From contig JBKPCD010000080.1 in assembly GCA_046727175.1 (NCBI GenBank), forward strand, positions 1 to 52,938: 52,938 nucleotides of DNA, given 5' to 3'. The translations under genes were made by a program, and so were the position numbers. This document shows positions 27,824 through 36,609 of this stretch, in pieces. The notes beneath the pieces were generated by a model. That model ran no database searches and was not told the origin of the DNA. It was given only the letters and a program-made list of their open reading frames with translations. The first letter of the stretch is position 1; every line of letters starts with the position of its first letter. Source of the stretch: JBKPCD01 sp046727175 (lineage in GTDB: Bacteria; Acidobacteriota; Vicinamibacteria; Vicinamibacterales; 2-12-FULL-66-21).

Positions 27824-28744
27824 TTGCGTTTGAGGATGGACGTAAACGTCAAGAGACGGCACTCGCGTGCGCGCCTTGGAGTTATTGCGTCAGCGGCCGT
27901 GTGTGCCTGCTGGGTCTCGGCAGCGCCGCAGGCGCCATCGGATATCGAGGCGCTGATCGCTCACGTCGGCGAGCGTGTCGCCGAATACTACCGCCGCATC
28001 CAGCGCCTCATCTGCGTTGAAAAATCTGTTGTCCAGCCGATTCAGACCAACGGGTCACCGGACGGGTTCGCCCGGACGGTCGAATCCGATCTTCGCGTGG
28101 AGTTCGAAGCGGCCGATGGCGACACGCTGCTCGACGCGACCGTGATTCGCGACACCCGCCGAATCAACGGCCGTGCGCCTCGCGAGCGGGACAAGAAGGA
28201 TCGAAGCGGCTGCACGGATCCGAATCCGCTCTCGCCGGAGCCGCTGGCCTTTCTGTTACAGCCACATCGAGGCGAGTATCGATTCACGTCGTTGCGCAGC
28301 GGCAAGGAAAGGGACCGCGCCGCGCTGGTCGTCGATTTCATGTCCACCAACCGGAAGAGCAAGGCGGAGCTGGTGCAGGACGAGCGCGGGCACGACGACT
28401 GCTTCGACTGGAAAGGGCCAATCGCGACAAGTGGCCGGGTGTGGGTGGACAAGCAGACGCACGAAGTGCTGCGCGTGGATCGCCGGCTTGCGGGTCCCGT
28501 TGATATTCGCGTCTCTTCGGGGCTCCAGCGACAATACCATCTGCCGGCTTGGGTCGTACTCGAGCGGGACGATCAGACGCTGCGCTATAAGCCGATCGCT
28601 TTCACCTATCCGGACGAGGTCCTGCTACTGCCGGAATCCATCGAATCGCTGACCGTGGTGCGGAGTGGTCTCCAGTCGACGCGCCGGAGCGAGACGTTCA
28701 GCAGCTACCGCCGATTTCTGACCAGCGGCCGCCTCAAAGAATGA
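27824..28744 (+). CDS. secreted protein of unknown function
   Basis: A protein of about 300 residues with a signal peptide (LGVIASAAVCACWVSAAPQ) after a basic start. The mature part begins with a helical stretch ALIAHVGERVAEYYRRIQRL and then CVEK, followed by many short beta strands, including VRVEF-like, GRVWVDKQTHEVLRVDRRL and LLLPESIESLTVV, and ends SSYRRFLTSGRLKE. Similar secreted proteins with an early helix containing a Cys and a final RTTETYSNYRRF-like strand recur in Acidobacteriota with no known role. TTG 27824 follows GGGAC; ATG 27836 is the alternative. The 234 bases upstream hold nothing I can identify. Confidence 0.75.
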   Translation: MRLRMDVNVKRRHSRARLGVIASAAVCACWVSAAPQAPSDIEALIAHVGERVAEYYRRIQRLICVEKSVVQPIQTNGSPDGFARTVESDLRVEFEAADGDTLLDATVIRDTRRINGRAPRERDKKDRSGCTDPNPLSPEPLAFLLQPHRGEYRFTSLRSGKERDRAALVVDFMSTNRKSKAELVQDERGHDDCFDWKGPIATSGRVWVDKQTHEVLRVDRRLAGPVDIRVSSGLQRQYHLPAWVVLERDDQTLRYKPIAFTYPDEVLLLPESIESLTVVRSGLQSTRRSETFSSYRRFLTSGRLKE

Positions 28745-28767
28745 GTCCGCAAGGACCCGTTCAATCC

Positions 28768-29217
28768 CTAGTCCGCGCGCAAGACTCTTGCCGGGTCGAG
28801 CCGTACGGCACGGTACGCCGGCACTAGGCTTGCCATCAATGCAACAACGGCCAGCGTGGCCGCGACGGCAGCAAGCGTCAGCGGATCTGATGCGCTCACG
28901 CCAAAAACGAGCGTTTCCATGACCCTCGCAGACGCCATTGCGGCGATCGTTCCGGCCGCGATGCCGACCAGCGTGGGCCACATGCCCTCGACGATCACCA
29001 TGCGAAGGACGTCGGCTGTCCGCGCGCCAAGCGCGGTTCTGATTCCGATCTCGCGGGTGCGCCCGCGCACGATGTAGGAAAGTACGGCGTAAATGCCGAC
29101 CGAGGCGAGCAGCAGCGCCGCACCCACAAACATTCCAAGCAGCAGTGCGCTGAACCGCTGCGACGTTAGTCTCGAGTCGATGACCTGCTCCATCGTCCGG
29201 ATATCTTCGACCGGCTG
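28768..29217 (-). pseudogene. C-terminal remnant of an ADOP/MacB-type permease
   Basis: The minus strand encodes PVEDIRTMEQVIDSRLTSQR followed by three membrane helices (LLLGMFVGAALLLASVGIYA, TLVGIAAGTIAAMASAR, LAVVALMASLVPAYRAV) and ends RLDPARVLRAD. This is the last quarter of a duplicated FtsX-type permease, with the GIYAVLSYIV-RGRTREIGIR-ALGA signature. The N-terminal three quarters are absent: codons before PVED lose similarity within about ten residues and reach a stop. It lies tail-first beside the complete PadR-ADOP pair on the other strand, perhaps from an inversion or deletion between related permease genes. Confidence 0.8.
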
Positions 29218-29384
29218 CTGCCTTACTCTTAAACCACATTGTGGGGGATATTACTACAGCAAGGGCTTCGATGAGCGCGCCGGCTGAGGGTTCATCAGAA
29301 GGGATGGCGACTCTGTTCCTGCCTCTGATGTTCCGGTCACATCGGCACTCACCAACCAATTTTCTATCCAAACGCGAACTAATT

Positions 29385-29394
29385 GTGATATCAC
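29385..29394 (+). promoter_or_regulatory. palindrome GTGATATCAC, candidate PadR operator
   Basis: A perfect 10-base palindrome lies eight bases before the PadR start, within the AT-rich stretch AACTAATTGTGATATCACTT. PadR proteins often bind dyads overlapping their own promoter, so autoregulation is a reasonable guess. No footprint or second copy supports it in this window. Confidence 0.45.
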
Positions 29395-29402
29395 TTCACG
29401 CC

Positions 29403-29729
29403 ATGAAGGGTGAACGCCTCGGCGAGTTCGAAGAATTCACGCTTCTCGCGGTCCGCGCGCTCGGGGACAACACCTACGCCGTCCCCATTCAGCGGTACGT
29501 GGAGAAGGTCACGGCGCGGCCGATCTCGATCGGGTCGATCTACGCCGCCCTGGCTCGGCTCGAGCAGAAAGGCTTCCTCGGCTCGACGATGAGCGAAGCG
29601 GTGGCGCAGCGCGGCGGCAAGTCGAAACGGGTCTACACGGTGACGCCGAGCGGCTTGCGGACGGCGCGAGACCTGCACCGCGTACGCGAGCGGATCTGGA
29701 ACGCGATTGCTCAAGGAGCGCGCTCATGA
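29403..29729 (+). CDS. PadR-family transcriptional regulator
   Basis: A 108-residue winged-helix regulator of the short PadR type. The N-terminal helix and HTH read LGEFEEFTLLAVRALGDNTY and ISIGSIYAALARLEQKGFLG, with the family hallmark GSIYAALARLE (residues about 42-52), then the wing GGKSKRVYTVTPSGLRTARD. The frame is open further upstream, but ATG 29403 gives the family length. The stop overlaps the ADOP permease start by ATGA. In Acidobacteriota PadR genes are typically coupled to ADOP permeases, and this pair follows that pattern; it probably represses the unit in response to a drug-like or stress ligand. Confidence 0.93.
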   Translation: MKGERLGEFEEFTLLAVRALGDNTYAVPIQRYVEKVTARPISIGSIYAALARLEQKGFLGSTMSEAVAQRGGKSKRVYTVTPSGLRTARDLHRVRERIWNAIAQGARS

Positions 29730-30598
29730 CGCGTCAGCCGCGTCTGCCACGTCCTGCGCGGTGGCTGTTGCGGCTGTCACCCATGCCGCGCGAGACGCGC
29801 GCCGAGGTGGAGGCCGACCTGCACGAACTCTTCGTCGGACGCCGACGTGATCGCGACGCAGTCCACGCGCACTGGCGCCTGTATCACGATCTGGCGAGTT
29901 TGTGGGTCCACCCCCGGGCCGTGGAGCGTTCCGCCACTCGGCGATCCTCACTCGCGCTGATGCGCGACGCCACGCTCGCGCTCCTGCGCGACGCGCGCGG
30001 TGATCTCAGGTATGCGGTGCGCCTGTTCACGCGGCAGCCCGCCATCCTCCTGCTGACGATAGTCGGTCTCTCTGTTGGGCTCGGCATCGCGACTGCCGCG
30101 TTCAGCATCATGAATGCCGCTGTCCTGCGCGGCGAGGGCCTCGTCGATCCGGACCGCGCGCCCGGCGTCCTCCGGACGACCGACCGCTCAGTGTCGACCG
30201 CCTGGCGGTACGACGAGTTCCTCCACTTGCGCCAAGGCTCGACGCGGATGCAGGTGGAGGCCGTGCTGACGGATACCGCCGCCGTCTGGACGACAACAGT
30301 CCGGACGACAGCAGCGGAAGCCGATGCCCCTTCGGCCGGCCTGGCGCTCGTCAGCGGCAGATTCTTCGCCGCGACGGGTGGACGGGTGATCGCTGGCCGT
30401 CCGCTCGAGGGTGCCGACGAACAGCACGCCGGGCCGCCGCCTGTTGTCGTGAGCTTCGTCTTCTGGACGTCGAGGCTAATCGCGACCCCCAGGCGGTGGG
30501 ACGCACGATCCGCATTGGCCGCACAGCCGCGACGATCGTCGGCGTGGCCGAACGCGGCTTCTCCGTTCCCAACAGCTGTCTGCTTTGGATGCCGCTGA
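29726..30598 (+). CDS. ADOP-type ABC permease, segment 1 (N-terminus to first frameshift)
   Basis: Start of a duplicated FtsX/MacB-type permease. The N-terminal cytosolic region (RLSPMPRETRAEVEADLHEL) is the extra helix domain that marks ADOP proteins. The first membrane helix (AILLLTIVGLSVGLGIATAA) is at about residues 108-127, followed by the MacB_PCD periplasmic domain. Homology is lost after FVFWTSRLIATP at about 30490, where CCCCC (30486-30490) appears one C short: restoring it continues as QAVGRTIRIG in segment 2. The remaining codons to 30598 are out of frame. The whole gene would be 29726-32420, about 898 residues. Confidence 0.85.
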   Translation: MTRQPRLPRPARWLLRLSPMPRETRAEVEADLHELFVGRRRDRDAVHAHWRLYHDLASLWVHPRAVERSATRRSSLALMRDATLALLRDARGDLRYAVRLFTRQPAILLLTIVGLSVGLGIATAAFSIMNAAVLRGEGLVDPDRAPGVLRTTDRSVSTAWRYDEFLHLRQGSTRMQVEAVLTDTAAVWTTTVRTTAAEADAPSAGLALVSGRFFAATGGRVIAGRPLEGADEQHAGPPPVVVSFVFWTSRLIATPRRWDARSALAAQPRRSSAWPNAASPFPTAVCFGCR

Positions 30599-31527
30599 CA
30601 GCCTACGGCGCCGTGTACGACGTCAAGCACCTCTCCGCGTTGGTCAAGCGCACGCCGGACATGGGGGTCCAGGTCTTTGGACGGTTGTTGCCAGGTGTCG
30701 CGCTCTCCGAGGCGGAAGCCCAGCTCAGTGGTGTGGCGGCCGCGCTGACAGGCGATGTGACGGCCAGCGAATCGGCGCTCCGGGTGAGACTGGATTCCCA
30801 CGTGGGCCTGGGGCGCCTGTCCTCGTCGGACGCGCCCGGGATCACGGTGTTCGTGTTCGTCGTGATCGGTCTCGTGCTGCTGCTGGCGTGCGCGAACGTC
30901 GCGACCGTCCTCGTCTCCACCGCCATCACGCGCGAGCGCGAGATGGGCGTCCGGGCCGCACTCGGCGCGAGCCAGTGGCGTATCGTCCGGCAGCTCGTCA
31001 CGGAGAGCCTCGCGCTGGGAACCATCGCCGCAACCATCGGGTTGATGTTCGCCTTCTGGGCCATCCCGATGGTCGGCACCATGATCGAGGCGCCGGCGGG
31101 CACCGATCTCGCGCCAGATCTCAACGTCTACCTGTTTCTCGGGATCGTGACGCTCCTCACCGGCGTGGGCGCCGGCCTGGCGCCGGCCTGGCACGGTCGC
31201 GGAGCGGATCTCCTCACACCACTGAAAGGCGAAGGCGCGCGCCAGAACCGGGTGGCGCCGCGGCGGCTGCGGTCCGGGCTCGTCATGACGCAGGCAGCCG
31301 TCTCGGTGCTGCTCATCGTCGTGGCGACACTGTTCGTGCGCGCGACCTTCCGCGCCGCGAGCATCGACGTGGGGTTCGACGCAGCCGGACTCTACGCTGT
31401 ATCCCCGGGCTCGGTGACGCATTCAAAGATGATGGTGCCGCATCGCGCATCAGGAACTTCTGGGCGCGCGCGATGCCCGAGCTGCAGGCCGTCCCCGACA
31501 TCGCCACAGTCACGCTGGCCGAAATGA
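30496..31527 (+). CDS. ADOP-type ABC permease, segment 2 (between the two frameshifts)
   Basis: Middle part of the same permease. It finishes the first periplasmic domain (GRTIRIGRTAATIVGVAERG) and carries the first FtsX transmembrane block: GITVFVFVVIGLVLLLACAN, then the cytosolic loop TREREMGVRAALGASQWRIV and two more helices, then the linker RRLRSGLVMTQAAVSVLLIV that starts the second half. Homology stops at AAGLYAVSPG near 31406. There CCCC (31403-31406) again looks one C short; inserting it gives SPGLGDAFKDD in the frame of segment 3. The GTG at 30496 is unlikely to be a true start. Confidence 0.8.
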   Translation: MGRTIRIGRTAATIVGVAERGFSVPNSCLLWMPLTAYGAVYDVKHLSALVKRTPDMGVQVFGRLLPGVALSEAEAQLSGVAAALTGDVTASESALRVRLDSHVGLGRLSSSDAPGITVFVFVVIGLVLLLACANVATVLVSTAITREREMGVRAALGASQWRIVRQLVTESLALGTIAATIGLMFAFWAIPMVGTMIEAPAGTDLAPDLNVYLFLGIVTLLTGVGAGLAPAWHGRGADLLTPLKGEGARQNRVAPRRLRSGLVMTQAAVSVLLIVVATLFVRATFRAASIDVGFDAAGLYAVSPGSVTHSKMMVPHRASGTSGRARCPSCRPSPTSPQSRWPK

Positions 31528-32420
31528 CGCCATTCGGGGACATCACCAGAACCTCGATCACGCGCGACGCGCCGGCTCGAGTCGTCAACTTCAACCGTAC
31601 GCGCCCCGAGTATTTCGAGGCCATCGGTCTTCGCATCCTGGCTGGGCGGACGTACACGCGCGACGAGATCGCGGCAGGGGCTCCAGTTGCACTCGTCAGC
31701 CAGTCACTCGCGCGCGCGTACTGGCACGACCAGTCGCCGCTCGGCCAGCTGCTGCCGCGGGAGATCCCGGTCTCGTCGACGCGGCCGGTGGTCATCGGTG
31801 TGGTCGCCGACGCGATCACGGCGCGGCTGCACGAGCGCAGTGCGTTCGCGGCCTACGAGCCGCTCGACCCCGCCAGCGAACGGTTCGCGCAACTCCTGAT
31901 ACGGGTTGCTTCCGGCACGACGGATGTCATCGATCAGGCGCGCCAGCGGCTGCGCTCGATCGATCCGCAGGCCGATGTCAGGGTCACGAGCGTCGCCGCG
32001 CGGCTGCAGCAGGAGGCGGGCCGGCCCCGCATGCTGGCCGCCCTCACTGGCATGGTCGGCATCATCGCCATCGTCCTGTGCGTCATTGGTCTCTACGGCC
32101 TGACCGCGTCCGTCGTCGATCAGCGTGCGCGCGAGATGGGCGTGCGCGTCGCGATGGGCGCGCAGCCACGCGATCTGCTGCGCTTGCTGATGTGGGACAG
32201 CTTGCGGCCGGTCGTGCTCGGTCTTGCGGTCGGTGCCGGGGCGGCCCTGCTCGCCAGTCGCGTTGTTGTGGCCGCCATGTTCTTCGGCGTGTCGCCGCAG
32301 GATCCGATGGCATTTGTCGGAGCGGCCGTGATCCTGCTCGCCGCGGCGATCCTCGCGGTGCTGGTGCCGACGCGCCGCGCCGCGGCGGTGGATGCGGCGT
32401 TTGTATTGAGGCGGTTGTGA
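31407..32420 (+). CDS. ADOP-type ABC permease, segment 3 (C-terminal half)
   Basis: Last part of the permease, starting by homology at GLGDAFKDDG. It holds the second periplasmic domain (FEAIGLRILAGRTYTRDE, VALVSQSLARAYW, VVIGVVADAI) and the second FtsX block: MVGIIAIVLCVIGLYGLTAS, the loop QRAREMGVRVAMGAQPRDLL and two final helices ending PTRRAAAVDAAFVLRRL. The first in-frame ATG inside is at 31473. Two half-transporters in one chain without an ATPase domain is the normal ADOP layout. No ATPase gene is adjacent. Confidence 0.83.
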   Translation, partial: GLGDAFKDDGAASRIRNFWARAMPELQAVPDIATVTLAEMTPFGDITRTSITRDAPARVVNFNRTRPEYFEAIGLRILAGRTYTRDEIAAGAPVALVSQSLARAYWHDQSPLGQLLPREIPVSSTRPVVIGVVADAITARLHERSAFAAYEPLDPASERFAQLLIRVASGTTDVIDQARQRLRSIDPQADVRVTSVAARLQQEAGRPRMLAALTGMVGIIAIVLCVIGLYGLTASVVDQRAREMGVRVAMGAQPRDLLRLLMWDSLRPVVLGLAVGAGAALLASRVVVAAMFFGVSPQDPMAFVGAAVILLAAAILAVLVPTRRAAAVDAAFVLRRL

Positions 32421-33105
32421 GCTGGTGGATGTGAGGCTGCCTCGCCTGACAGCGGAACCTCTAGTGTCAAGAACCCATAATGTGTACGCGGAAGGGTTTC
32501 TGAATCGCGCCCTCAATCCCGCCGTGAGGGTCATGTGGACACAGTCCTGATACAGTGGCGATCGTCAGTTAACCGACGATCACGGAGACGGCAAAGAGAT
32601 TGTCTTCGCTTTCCTACTACTGTGTGGGGGATGCTGTCCGTTCAGGTCGCGTTCCGCGTATCGCCGAACGCGGTTGATGTGTGTGCCGCAGAATTGATCG
32701 CGCAGGGCGTCACAGTCATGTATCGGACACGCCGGCAGGTGTCAGCTCTCGGCGCGGTTGAAGGGGTGGAGGCGCCATCGCATCAGATTAGAACGAACAC
32801 GCCTCGCGACGCTCACATGTCGCGCGGGCGGATGGACGAAAACCTGACGACCGAACGTAGCGACTGGCTGTCGGCCGTTGAGGCAACAGCCAGAGGAAGT
32901 ATTGATAATGGAGCTCGCTTTTTCTCGAAGCCGGTGACAGCATTTACTAGGACGGCGACTGTCTCCACGCAGTCGCAAACCCGCGCCGCCCGCCTTGTGT
33001 GTACTACCTCGCGATGGACGTATCAGGGGACGCCGGCGGAACCGTTCACCGGCCGGCGCCCGTGGCGCAGAGACCAACGAAGCGAACACGTTCACGGAGC
33101 GTCCG
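32421..33105 (+). other. 685-base gap without a recognisable gene
   Basis: One frame stays open through most of the stretch, but its product is Arg/Ser/Thr-rich, has no domain pattern and lacks a convincing ribosome binding site. I see no repeat, tRNA or clear terminator. The last 30 bases contain CACGGAG, which serves the decarboxylase start. Local base composition is more AT-rich around 32880-32960 (TTGATAATGGAGCTCGCTTT), a possible promoter area for that gene. Confidence 0.5.
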
Positions 33106-34581
33106 ATGACCCTATTGGACCAGCTCTCCCAGTGGGAATGGACCGCCGACGAGTTGCGGCGCGTGGGATACCGTACCGTCGAGATCATCGTTGACCATCT
33201 GACCCGCCTTCGCGAACAGCCTGTCTTTCGCCCGTTCCCGCGCGATCTCGCGGCCGCGTATCTGAATTCCGATCCCCCAGAGGAAGGTCTCAGTGCCGAC
33301 GCCATTCTCGACAAGTTCGAGAAGGAGGTCGCGCGGTATCCATTCGGGAATGGTCATGCCCGGTTTTATGGTTGGGTGAATTCGCCGCCTGTCGTCATTG
33401 GCATATTCGCAGAGGCGCTGGCCGCCGCGATGAATCCGAGCTGTGCAGGCGGAAACCACGCGGCCATCTACGTGGAACTACAGGTCATCGGCTGGTTCAA
33501 GCGGATGCTGGGTTTTCCGCCTGAGGCGATGGGCCTACTCGTCAGCGGAGGCTCGATGGCAGCGCTGACGGCGCTCGCCGTGGCGCGGCACACCAAGTCC
33601 CTGTTTGACGTGCGGTCTGACGGACTCCAGTCGACAAGACGGCGCCTGGTGGTCTATCACAGCGGTGAAGCGCACGGGTGTCACCAGAAAGCCGTCGAGA
33701 TACTCGGCGTCGGCAACAACAATTTCCGCACGATCACTGGGGACTCGTCGTTACGTATGGTGCCGACCGCTCTCGACGCCGCGATCCGTGCGGACGTGGA
33801 CGCTGGATTGGTCCCACTGGCCGTCGTCGCCAGCGCCGGTACGGTGAACACTGGCGCAATCGATCCGATAGACGAAATCGCCGACATCTGCGCGCGCCAC
33901 AACGTCTGGCTCCACGTTGACGGCGCCTATGGCGCGCCAGCGGTTCTCTCGAAGCAATACAGCGGACAATTGTCCGCGCTGGCTCGTGCTGACAGCGTGG
34001 CGGTGGATCCGCACAAATGGCTGTACGTGCCAGTTGAAGCCGGACTCGTCCTCGTGCGGCATGGTGAAGCGATGCGTGCAGCATTCAGCCTGGTGCCGCC
34101 CTATCTGCGCACTGATGCCAACCTGGCGGGCGTTGGCGGTCTTCCATGGTTCAGCGAGTATGGGTTCGAGCAGACCCGTGGATTCCGCGCTCTCAAGGTG
34201 TGGATGGCCCTTCAGTTTCACGGACTCGCCGGTTATCGAAAGGCGATTGAACGGGACATCGACCACGCGAGAGCGCTCGCCGAGGCGCTTCGCGGCGCCT
34301 CCGATTTTCAGCTCTTCGAGCCGCAAAGTCTGAGTATCGTGTGTTTCCGTTACGTGCCAGGGCGTGATAGTGGCACGCCGGAAGCTCTCGATGCGCTGAA
34401 TAAGAAGCTGCTCGAACGACTTCAGCTTGCCGGCCGCGTGTTCCTGTCGAGCACGACAATCGAAGGGCGATTTTGGTTGCGAGCGTGCTTCGTGAATCCG
34501 CTGGCGAGCGATGACGATGTCGCCACGATTCTCGATGCGGTACGACAGGCCGCGAACGACGGCCCTCCGGGGGACGTCTAA
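33106..34581 (+). CDS. group II PLP-dependent amino acid decarboxylase (aromatic-L-amino-acid type)
   Basis: A 491-residue PLP enzyme of the DOPA/tryptophan/glutamate decarboxylase family. The cofactor residues are clear: Lys304 in VDPHKWLYVP forms the aldimine, Asp272 in LHVDGAYGAP pairs with the pyridine N, His190 in SGEAHGCHQKA stacks on the ring, and TGAIDPI is at residues 249-255. The start at ATG 33106 follows CACGGAGCGTCCG. Length and order fit the family. The usual reaction is loss of CO2 from an aromatic or related amino acid to give an amine; some homologs are aldehyde synthases. It stands alone, with no transporter beside it. Confidence 0.9.
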   Translation: MTLLDQLSQWEWTADELRRVGYRTVEIIVDHLTRLREQPVFRPFPRDLAAAYLNSDPPEEGLSADAILDKFEKEVARYPFGNGHARFYGWVNSPPVVIGIFAEALAAAMNPSCAGGNHAAIYVELQVIGWFKRMLGFPPEAMGLLVSGGSMAALTALAVARHTKSLFDVRSDGLQSTRRRLVVYHSGEAHGCHQKAVEILGVGNNNFRTITGDSSLRMVPTALDAAIRADVDAGLVPLAVVASAGTVNTGAIDPIDEIADICARHNVWLHVDGAYGAPAVLSKQYSGQLSALARADSVAVDPHKWLYVPVEAGLVLVRHGEAMRAAFSLVPPYLRTDANLAGVGGLPWFSEYGFEQTRGFRALKVWMALQFHGLAGYRKAIERDIDHARALAEALRGASDFQLFEPQSLSIVCFRYVPGRDSGTPEALDALNKKLLERLQLAGRVFLSSTTIEGRFWLRACFVNPLASDDDVATILDAVRQAANDGPPGDV

Positions 34582-34618
34582 ACGGGCGCCCTTCTGTGAT
34601 TGTGACCGTTCATCAGGC

Positions 34619-34723
34619 GGGGTGACCTTCGACCGCAAGCCGCAGACGATTCCGTACGGCACAGGCGTGACGCTCAACGACTTGTATGGCAGCAAGATCT
34701 ATCTGAACGAGGACCCGCACTGA
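34619..34723 (+). pseudogene. C-terminal fragment of a VOC (glyoxalase-like) protein
   Basis: A short frame ends with VTFDRKPQTIPYGTGVTLND followed by LYGSKIYLNEDPH and a stop. This is the last strand pair of vicinal-oxygen-chelate proteins (P-x-x-x-PYGTGVxLxDxxGNxIxLxE), where the Glu is a metal ligand. Nothing VOC-like precedes it; the frame runs back into the end of the decarboxylase gene. The remaining bases to 34878 show no gene. A deletion probably removed the first 100 or so codons. Confidence 0.6.
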
Positions 34724-34878
34724 ATTCGCGACCGATAACTCGCGGACCGGTCAGGTACTCACGATGAAGGCGCCGGCGCGACATGCTGGTTGGCCCTGAC
34801 TCTTGTTTCGACCGCGCTCGTGAGTTTTGATAGCGTCTTGTTCGCGAGCGACGGCAAGATTCCGCAAGGGGAACGTCA

Positions 34879-35667
34879 ATGGCGGTCGTGCGAATCGCCC
34901 TCGCGAATATCGAGTATCCGTCGAGCCCGGCGGATTCGGTCGTGTCAGTGGAAGGCGCGATCGCGGACGCGGCAAGCGCGGGTGCGGCGCTCGTGTGTTT
35001 TCCCGAATGTTACGTGCCCGGCTATCGAACGCCGTCGAGGCGCCTCCCGCCGCCGGATCCTGCGTTTCTCGAACGTGCATGGTCGACGGTCGCAAGGGCG
35101 GCCGCACAGGCGAAGATCGCCGTCATTCTCGGCACGGAGCGCGTCGTCAACGGCGGGCTCGTGATGACGGCAGTGGTCATCAATAACGATGGAACGGTCG
35201 CCGGGCTGCAGGACAAGACACAGATCGATCCATCCGAAGAGACGACCTATACACCAGGAGAGGGACGGCGTGTGTTCCAGGCCGGTCCGATGACATTCGG
35301 CATTTCGATCTGTCACGAGGGATGGCGGTATCCCGAAACCGTCCGCTGGGCCGCAAAACGCGGCGCAGAGGTCGTGTTCCACCCCCACTTTCACGAAGCG
35401 GAGCCCGGCAGCTATCGACCGACGACATTCGCCGATCCAGCAAACACGTTTTTCGAGAAAACCGCGCTGTGCCGGGCCGCCGAGAACGCATGCTATTTCG
35501 CAACGGTCAATTACGCGAGTGATGGATCGCCAACGACATCGGCGGTGGTACGGCCGGATGGCACGGTGCTCACTTGGCAGCCGTACGGGAAGCCGGGACT
35601 CTTGGTTGCCGACCTCGATCTCGATGCAGCGACACGTCTGTACGCGACGCGGTGCAAGTCCTACTAA
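34879..35667 (+). CDS. nitrilase-superfamily carbon-nitrogen hydrolase
   Basis: A 262-residue hydrolase with the Glu-Lys-Cys triad of the nitrilase superfamily: Glu43 in CFPECYVPGY, Lys113 in LQDKTQIDPSEE and Cys145 in ISICHEGWRYPE. These enzymes cleave amide or nitrile C-N bonds through a Cys thioester. AAGGGGAACGTCA leads into ATG 34879. No signal peptide. It may share a transcript with the small reductase gene 90 bases on. The sub-branch (omega-amidase, carbamoylputrescine-type or other) cannot be chosen by eye. Confidence 0.9.
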   Translation: MAVVRIALANIEYPSSPADSVVSVEGAIADAASAGAALVCFPECYVPGYRTPSRRLPPPDPAFLERAWSTVARAAAQAKIAVILGTERVVNGGLVMTAVVINNDGTVAGLQDKTQIDPSEETTYTPGEGRRVFQAGPMTFGISICHEGWRYPETVRWAAKRGAEVVFHPHFHEAEPGSYRPTTFADPANTFFEKTALCRAAENACYFATVNYASDGSPTTSAVVRPDGTVLTWQPYGKPGLLVADLDLDAATRLYATRCKSY

Positions 35668-35757
35668 CCATCGGATGCCGAACCTGAACACGAAATCCGA
35701 TCTAACGGCGGACAGTCGCACATAATCGTGGAAGGACGAGCGCAAGTTCGAAAGACG

Positions 35758-36393
35758 ATGCTGAGATTCCAGATCACCCTGTCGGCCGACGGCTACGTTG
35801 CCGGTCCGAACCAGAGTGTGGACCACCCGGTGGGCGAAGGCGGCGAGAAGCTTCACGAATGGGCGTTCGCGACGCGCAGCTTCCGCGAGATGCACGGTAT
35901 GGACGGCGGCTCGACCGGCCCTGATGACATGGTGGCGGCGAATTCACTGAAGAACGTCGGCGCCACCATCATGGGACGTCACATGTTCGGGCCCGACCGC
36001 GGGCCGTGGCGTGAGAATCCGTGGCGCGGATGGTGGGGGGAGAATCCGCCATTTCATACGCCCGTCTTCGTCTTGACGCACCATCCGCGTGACCCGCTGG
36101 AGATGGAAGGAGGAACAACGTTTCACTTCGTGACCGACGGCATTGACGCGGCGCTCGATCGAGCGCGGAAAGCCGCGGGAGGCAAAGACGTAGCCATCGG
36201 AGGAGGCGCCGACGTCGCGCAGCAATACCTCGCGGCCGGACTCGTCGACGAGATAGAGCTCCACATCGTGCCTCTGCTTCTCGGCGCCGGATCGCGGCTC
36301 TTCGAAAACACCAATGGCCTGCAGGGCGCGTACGAGTGCGTCCGAACCGTGAGTTCACCCGCAGCGATCCACTTCAAGTACCGGAGGCGTTAA
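35758..36393 (+). CDS. RibD-C/dihydrofolate-reductase-like protein
   Basis: A 211-residue member of the DHFR-like RibD C-terminal family. It opens FQITLSADGYVAGPNQSVDH, a typical start for this family. A central VGATIMGRHMFGPDRGPW carries the conserved MGR segment, then FVLTHHPRDPLEMEGGTTFH, the nucleotide-binding GGKDVAIGGGADVAQQYL (near residue 145), VDEIELHIVPLLLGAGSRLF and a final FKYRRR. ATG 35758 is taken as start; GTG 35728 would add ten residues. Members are NADPH-binding reductases of unknown substrate. The stop lies just before the truncated NAD(P)-binding gene on the other strand. Confidence 0.88.
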   Translation: MLRFQITLSADGYVAGPNQSVDHPVGEGGEKLHEWAFATRSFREMHGMDGGSTGPDDMVAANSLKNVGATIMGRHMFGPDRGPWRENPWRGWWGENPPFHTPVFVLTHHPRDPLEMEGGTTFHFVTDGIDAALDRARKAAGGKDVAIGGGADVAQQYLAAGLVDEIELHIVPLLLGAGSRLFENTNGLQGAYECVRTVSSPAAIHFKYRRR

Positions 36394-36404
36394 GGAGGTT
36401 CCAG

Positions 36405-36609
36405 TGACCGCCCGGTCAACGCCATCGAAGTGGCGCCGAGTGTGGCAGGCCCGCATGTCGCCTACGACAGCGTCGACTGTCGGCAGCTCCCAAAGCTCCC
36501 GCGCTTTCCGTGAGTTCCTGGCGAGCGCGCGCACGGCAACCTTGTTTCGAGCGAACTCACGGATCACCGCTAAGCCGCTCGAACCGGTCGCACCTGTGAT
36601 GAGGATCAC
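36405..36609 (-). pseudogene. truncated NAD(P)-binding (NmrA/SDR-like) gene, N-terminal part only
   Basis: Starting at GTG 36609, the minus strand reads VILITGATGSSGLAVIREFA, then VAVRALARNSRKARE and VDAVVGDM. This is the Rossmann GATGxxG motif, the NADP-selecting Arg region and the VVGD strand of atypical SDRs such as NmrA/YwnB. After about 70 residues similarity ends (a second shift near 36440 may follow), just where the RibD-like gene finishes on the other strand. The start overlaps the stop of the upstream secreted protein gene as GTGA, so the intact gene was once translationally coupled to it. What is left cannot form the full enzyme. Confidence 0.7.

Noticed and set aside
32535..33194. 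219-codon plus-strand frame before the decarboxylase
   Set aside because: No domain, no start signal, and it overlaps the decarboxylase start in another frame.
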